Source of the DNA: Taeniopygia guttata
Lineage: Eukaryota; Chordata; Aves; Passeriformes; Estrildidae
Direction of reading: 5' to 3'
Assembly (NCBI RefSeq): GCF_048771995.1
Contig: NC_133024.1
Location: forward strand, 90,180,501 to 90,244,500
Length of the DNA: 64,000 bases
Shown: positions 40,101 to 46,100 of the stretch, one piece after another
Layout: the number at the start of each line of letters is the position of its first letter
Position numbering within the stretch: position 1 is the first letter of the stretch
Translations under genes and position numbers: made by a program
Notes under the pieces: model-generated
Told to the model about the DNA's origin: nothing
The model's input: only the letters and a program-made list of their open reading frames with translations
The model's database searches: none

Positions 40101-43100
40101 ATGACTTGCAGAGACAATACTATGATGTAAGAGATACTCCACAGATGCCTGTGAACTTCATTGACCAGTCAACTTAACCCTGAACACTGGAACAAAACAA
40201 AAATCCTCTGTTCCAGTCCAGCAGCATATTTGTTTGAAGCCATTGTATGCTAACCAGACAACAAACAATGACTTCTCAATAATGTTTTGCTTAATATCAA
40301 GCACCAAGAAGTATTCATGTTATGTTCAGCAGAGCTGAATAATCAAATAAAGTGCCTTCAAGGACTGTTTCACTGAATTCAATGAACCTTACTCAGATTC
40401 ATTGAAGGGTTTGCATGTTGAAATACTGGGCTGTTTTTTTTCCCAAAGTGTCTTTCTTTTTTAGATTAATTAACAGTACCCTCAACATCTTGTCTCATAT
40501 ATTGAATTTATCTGATTTAATGCTAATGCAAAAAAGACTAGGCGTCATGTATTTCATATGCTCGGCAAAAACTAGGGGAGCCCAGCCCATAAATTCATTC
40601 ATCTCACTTGCACTTGTTTGCTACTTCATGACAGTCATGGGATTAGTTTTCTATCTGCTCATCTCCTTCACTTTCTCATCCAGTCAGGTCAGTGCCAATT
40701 CCAAAGAGGAAAAGATGTAGACGTGCACATTGTTATCAACTTTTAATTAAATCTGACCAAACCAGGAATTTGTATACAGCACAGCTCCAGTGTTCCAATA
40801 CACTGAGATCTTTGTTGCCCTACAAGTACCCTGAACCTAGAATATGGGGAAGAACCTTTTCTGGCTGGACAAAATAGAGAACAATCTTAAATTCTCCAGA
40901 AAACCAGATAATAATTTCTCAGGAGCAGGTTAATCTGCTTTGAGGCATCTGCTTCTCAAGGATGAGGAGCCTTTCACTGCATGCCCCAGGTTTCTGGAAA
41001 GGGGAAAATGTATAGACTGAACTCAGATGAGTTCTGGGCAAAATGCAAAATCAAATGACCATAGAATCACAGAATGGATTGGATTGGAAAGGATCTTAAA
41101 GATCACCTATTTCTAACCCCCCTGACCAGGTCAGGAACACCACTAGACCAGGTTCTCAGGTCCTCATCCAACCTTGCCTTGAACACTTCCAGGGCTGAGG
41201 CATCCATAACTTCTGGACAACCTGTTCCAGTGCTCCACTACCCTTACAGAAAATAATTTCTTCCTAACACGTAATGTTAAGTCTCTCCTCACTCAGTTTA
41301 AAACAACTTCCCCTTGTCCTACCACTATATGCCTGTGTAAAGTCATTCCCTCTATTTTATAAACCCCCTTTAAATACCAAAAGGCTGCAGTGAGGTCTGG
41401 CTCAGGGTCTTCTCTTCTGAGCAACCTCAGTCTCTCAGCCTGTTCTCACAGGAGAGATGCTCCAGACCTCTGATCACCTTTGTGGCCTCCTCTGGACCAC
41501 ATGTTAGCTGCATATAATCCTATCATTTTTCTTCACAGAAATTACTGGCAGAAAGGCTGTGTGTACTGCCAGAACGGACCCTGAAGTTAAGCCAGCTTGC
41601 AGAAATATCATAACCATGTGAGCCATCAAAGAGCTAATAATGCTTGACTTGGTTTTAGTAGTTCTGTCTCAAAATATTTGGAACAACACTAATTTTCATT
41701 TTATGAGCAGCTTCAAAATACCCACATTGCCAAATTCTGTGATGGTGTTTTCCCTTCTGCACTTACTAGTATGCCATAAGCCGCAGAGAACTTATTTCCA
41801 AAATACTTCTGTATATAAAGGGCCTAGTAAGTACTTGCTTACCTATTTAGAACTGTATATTCCTGGCTAGAAAGGACAAGTGCCTTACATATAATTCTTG
41901 TCACAAAAAATCTTGAAATAAATCAGTTCATAAAAAGAGCAGCTTGAAATCTAATTTTAAAAGACATAGGACTGTTTTGCATTAGATCTATGTATAATGC
42001 TTGTGACATTATGATCCTGCTTTCTGAGTTTAAGTGACTCCTCTGTTTTTATATATTCAACAAATACATTAAAAAAAGAAAAATAGCTAACTACACAAGG
42101 ATAACTGCAAAAGTGCCTGCATGTGAAGTAGTCTCAAAACATCCAAAGCAATCAGACAAAACCATACTGATCTCAAAATAAACTTACTCATTTATCATTT
42201 ACTGTACTCATTCATCATTTACTATACTCATTCATAACAATAGCCACAAAATTAATACAAATCCTGTTCCAGCTTCATCATACTGCCGATTTCTAGTCTT
42301 AAATCCAAGTAAAATGAAAAACATGACTGAGCTTGAAAGAAGAGCAGTGTTTTCAAACTTAAGCCATACAAAGTGTGAAGTGTTATTATACTTTTCAGGA
42401 CATGATGCAAAGAGCTAACTAGAAACTGGGCTAATGGGAAATACCTATCCATATAAATGTAAAACAGTGTCTTAAAATACTTAAAAAAACTTACCTTTTC
42501 TACATCTTTTCAACACTTAACAACATATCTTTTCTACATCAAGAACTCATTAAGAAATTAAACATCTCTACAAACAAGGCTAAAGAACTCAAAGTTGGAT
42601 TACTGCAATTCAGCATTTCTCACCTTGGATATCAAACCAATAAAATTCCAGATGGCACAAAAATGGGACTGCCTGACTCCTGCAAGGTTTAGGCTGGTAT
42701 TACAAAGTCAAAGAATAAATTAGGTTCGAAAACACCTCCACAATCATCGAGTCCAACCTAAGCACTCTGGTGTGCTGTATCCGTTGGCTTCTGGTTTCTT
42801 CCTGCCAACCAGAGGTCTTGGCCCTGATCTTCAAAGAAATGAATGGGCTAAGCCACTGTTACAGTGAAGACTGCATTTTGATTTATGAACAGCTAAGAAA
42901 AACAGTGCTCTGGACAAGGCAGCCAAAACCAGAAAGCACGAAATCTGCATGCAGTGCATCCTTAGTTAGTGGTGGCAAATCACAAAGCAAACTTCTTTTC
43001 CAGGAGGCAGAATAAAACCCATCTCTTGTCACATTTTGAAAGGGCTGCAAAGTTTTGTAACTGATAAAAATTCCTCACTAACAAATCAACCAATCTCCAT

Positions 43101-46100
43101 CCTAACTGCTTACTCAAGAGCAGTGGCCCACAGGTACATTATTCCCTATGCACCAAGGAAGTTTATTTTCCCTGGACCTTCAGTTTAAGGTTGATGAATG
43201 GCTATGGTAAAATTTTAATGATGTTGAGTGCAGTTTTATGTTTGACTAAAAGAGTGAGTTCACACTGCACACTTTCCCTCTAGAGGAAGACAATGATGAC
43301 AAGACAACAAGAGATTAATACAACGTAGTGACAGAGACTTAATTTTTTTTTAAAAAATACTCTAGAACTGTGAAGAGAGCTGTGTGAAAGCCTAGAATGC
43401 ATTGATCAGTAAAAAGCCTTGCTCCTACAACTGTGGATTGAATATTGTTTGTTTGGTGTGATAACATTAAGAGAGAAAAAGAGGATAAAAAAAAGAGTCA
43501 TTTTTGACTGCATGGAAAGGACAAGTGGATCAATTTGTCTGGCATTTGTCATTCACCCAACCTCAGCTGGGACAATACAGAGCTGCTTTACCAATCAACA
43601 TGACTGCTTCTCCTTGCACACTTGTCCATGAGACTACGTAATTGTCCAGTCCCAGGAGCTAACAGGTTCAGCAAGGTCTTGCATGCCTCCTTATATTCTG
43701 AATACTATGTTTAACTGAAAACAGGACATTTTAATACAAATTTAGGAGAATCGCTGCAGGTGACAGGGCAAAGAGTTGAAAAAATTTTGTATCCTCAAAC
43801 AACAATGTAATACAAGTGAACAACTTACAACTACTAACCGCAGTATTTTTCTTGTAAGAACTTTCAAATTCTACCGTCTCTCTAACAACATGACAATTTG
43901 CTATCAACAAGACCTCACGCTTAACATTAAACTTGGCTCTTGGAATCTCTACCAGAATTTCACCTCTCAGCCTGACTATCCCAGTACCAGATTCTTCCTA
44001 GGCTAATAACTTCACCTAAATCAGGGGGAAAATGAAAATAATGTTGTTTGCAGTGTCTCTTAAACCACAGAGTCTGCAAGTCTCGTGCTTGCTAACAACA
44101 ACATCCTGGGCTGCCTGCCCATTACAACTTCATCAAGTAGAATAAAACAATAGCAAAGTCTGCATGCCTGGCCATGTTCTTCCCACAATCTCTGTCACAT
44201 CCCAGGAAAAGAAGTGCCATATTTCAGCCCAGGCCTCTGGCTTTGCTCTCAGTCCTACTGTGCTGCATGTGCTGCAGCAGCAGTCACCCTGGGTGAGCAG
44301 TGCAGTCACTGGCCTTCCGCTATGTCTGCAAAAATAGGTTAACCTCATCTTCAGAGTCTTGACTACAACAACCTTTAAGTATCAGTATGAAATACAGATT
44401 CAGCTCATCATTGCTCGTTTTCTGCCCCAGGAAAAATAAAGTACCCCTAACAACAAAGTAGGAAAAAATTATGATTAAAAATTTTTAGTAATACATTTTC
44501 CACAATAATTTCAGCCTGGAAAAACACATTTTTTAGTTATGATTCAAAACATACTTCTAATACCCACTAGTACAAACCAAATGTGTATGAAGAGCCTTGA
44601 AAATAACAAGAAATAATAATAACAAATCCATGCTAGTATGAATTTCTGTTTAACAGCTGCTCAGTGCTTACAAATACATGTCCTACAGTTGCCAGGGTAT
44701 TAGTGATGGACAGATGCTCCAGCCAGGATATTCCCAGCAGGCAGTGCTCCAGCCACAGCACCCATATTGGCATTTCAAATTGAAAGGAGGTAGGTTTAGA
44801 TGGGACATAAGGAAGAAATTACTGACTGTGGGAGTGGCAAGGCACTAGAACAGGTTACTCAGAGAAGCTGGGAATTTCCTATCCTTGGAAGTGTTCAAGG
44901 CCAAGCTTGAATATGGATGGAGATTTGAGCCACCTTATGTGGCTCAGGGGGGTTGGAACTAGATGATCTTTAAGGTCCCTTCCAATCCAAACCATTCTGT
45001 TATCCTGTGATTGAAACTGCCAGAGCTATCAGGTTTTTAGACATCGAGTACAGTCCAGATAGCCCAAATAACACTCAGAGGTTTCATAACCAGCAAAAGG
45101 GAATTCTGACTGTTAGAAAAACCAAACAAGTGGAAGTTTCCAGTTACCCTTGAGCCATTCAAAAGAAATGTTTGTCTATCAGTAGGACCTCACTAATTTG
45201 GCACAATATACATATCTTGTATATTTGGCTTTGTTTTTTTGTTAAACAACAGACAGCTGAAATTAATTAGATTTCATTTATATCAAATACTATAGCAAAG
45301 ATATGATGGACAAGAGCAAACAATTCTTCACTACGTCTTCTTTTGGAATAGGAACACAATATTTTCAACTGTTTGGGGCTGATGTGACCATTGCTGAAGT
45401 CCAACAGTAGAACTGCTATAGATATATATACATGGGTACAATTCAAAGTCAACACTGTTGCTGTTCAACAGAGAAACAAATATAAAAAAAATCCTGCCTT
45501 TAACAGATTAGACTTCAGCTAAGAAGCATGATTCTTCTTTCAGAAAAAGCTCACAGAAGAATGAGAAAAGCTGAAAAAAGCAAAATAATCCATCAGCAGT
45601 AGTACTGCAACTTTGCAGTGCTCCTGCACTTAACACCATTCTCTGGGCAAATCTCTTAGGCACCAACACCATCATGACAGTGACAGTTCCCTTATAATGG
45701 GGAAGAGTTGCTCAGTTCTGTTCACTGTGCTTCAAAGCAAAGTAACACACACTGGAGGAACATTACCATAAATGTTATCATCATGGCTAAAAGCAACTTG
45801 TCTGCAGTGGCTCCCTAACCCTTACAACCCCAATTATGCAAATAAAAGGGCCATAATCTGTGCAACACTTATCTGTCCTTGAACACAAACTACAGCACTG
45901 ACTTTTGAGTGATGCCAAAGCTCCAGACAGAGTAATTTTTCTTCAATCATCCTAAATTATGCTCCTCTCAGTTTTCACTACTGGAATCTGCTCAATGCTG
46001 CATCTCAAAATTTCAAGATGAGCTGCAACAGCAAATTTTGCTCATACGTCAATATATTTTCAATGTTTTAACAATCCTACCATGATTATTGTGTAAAGAG

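Noticed and set aside
42470..42545. Possible extra MCF2L exon next to a good donor (gtaagt on the minus strand near 42494)
   Set aside because: No acceptor with an open frame of fitting phase lies upstream, and exons 1 and 2 already join in frame with an unbroken Sec14 fold.
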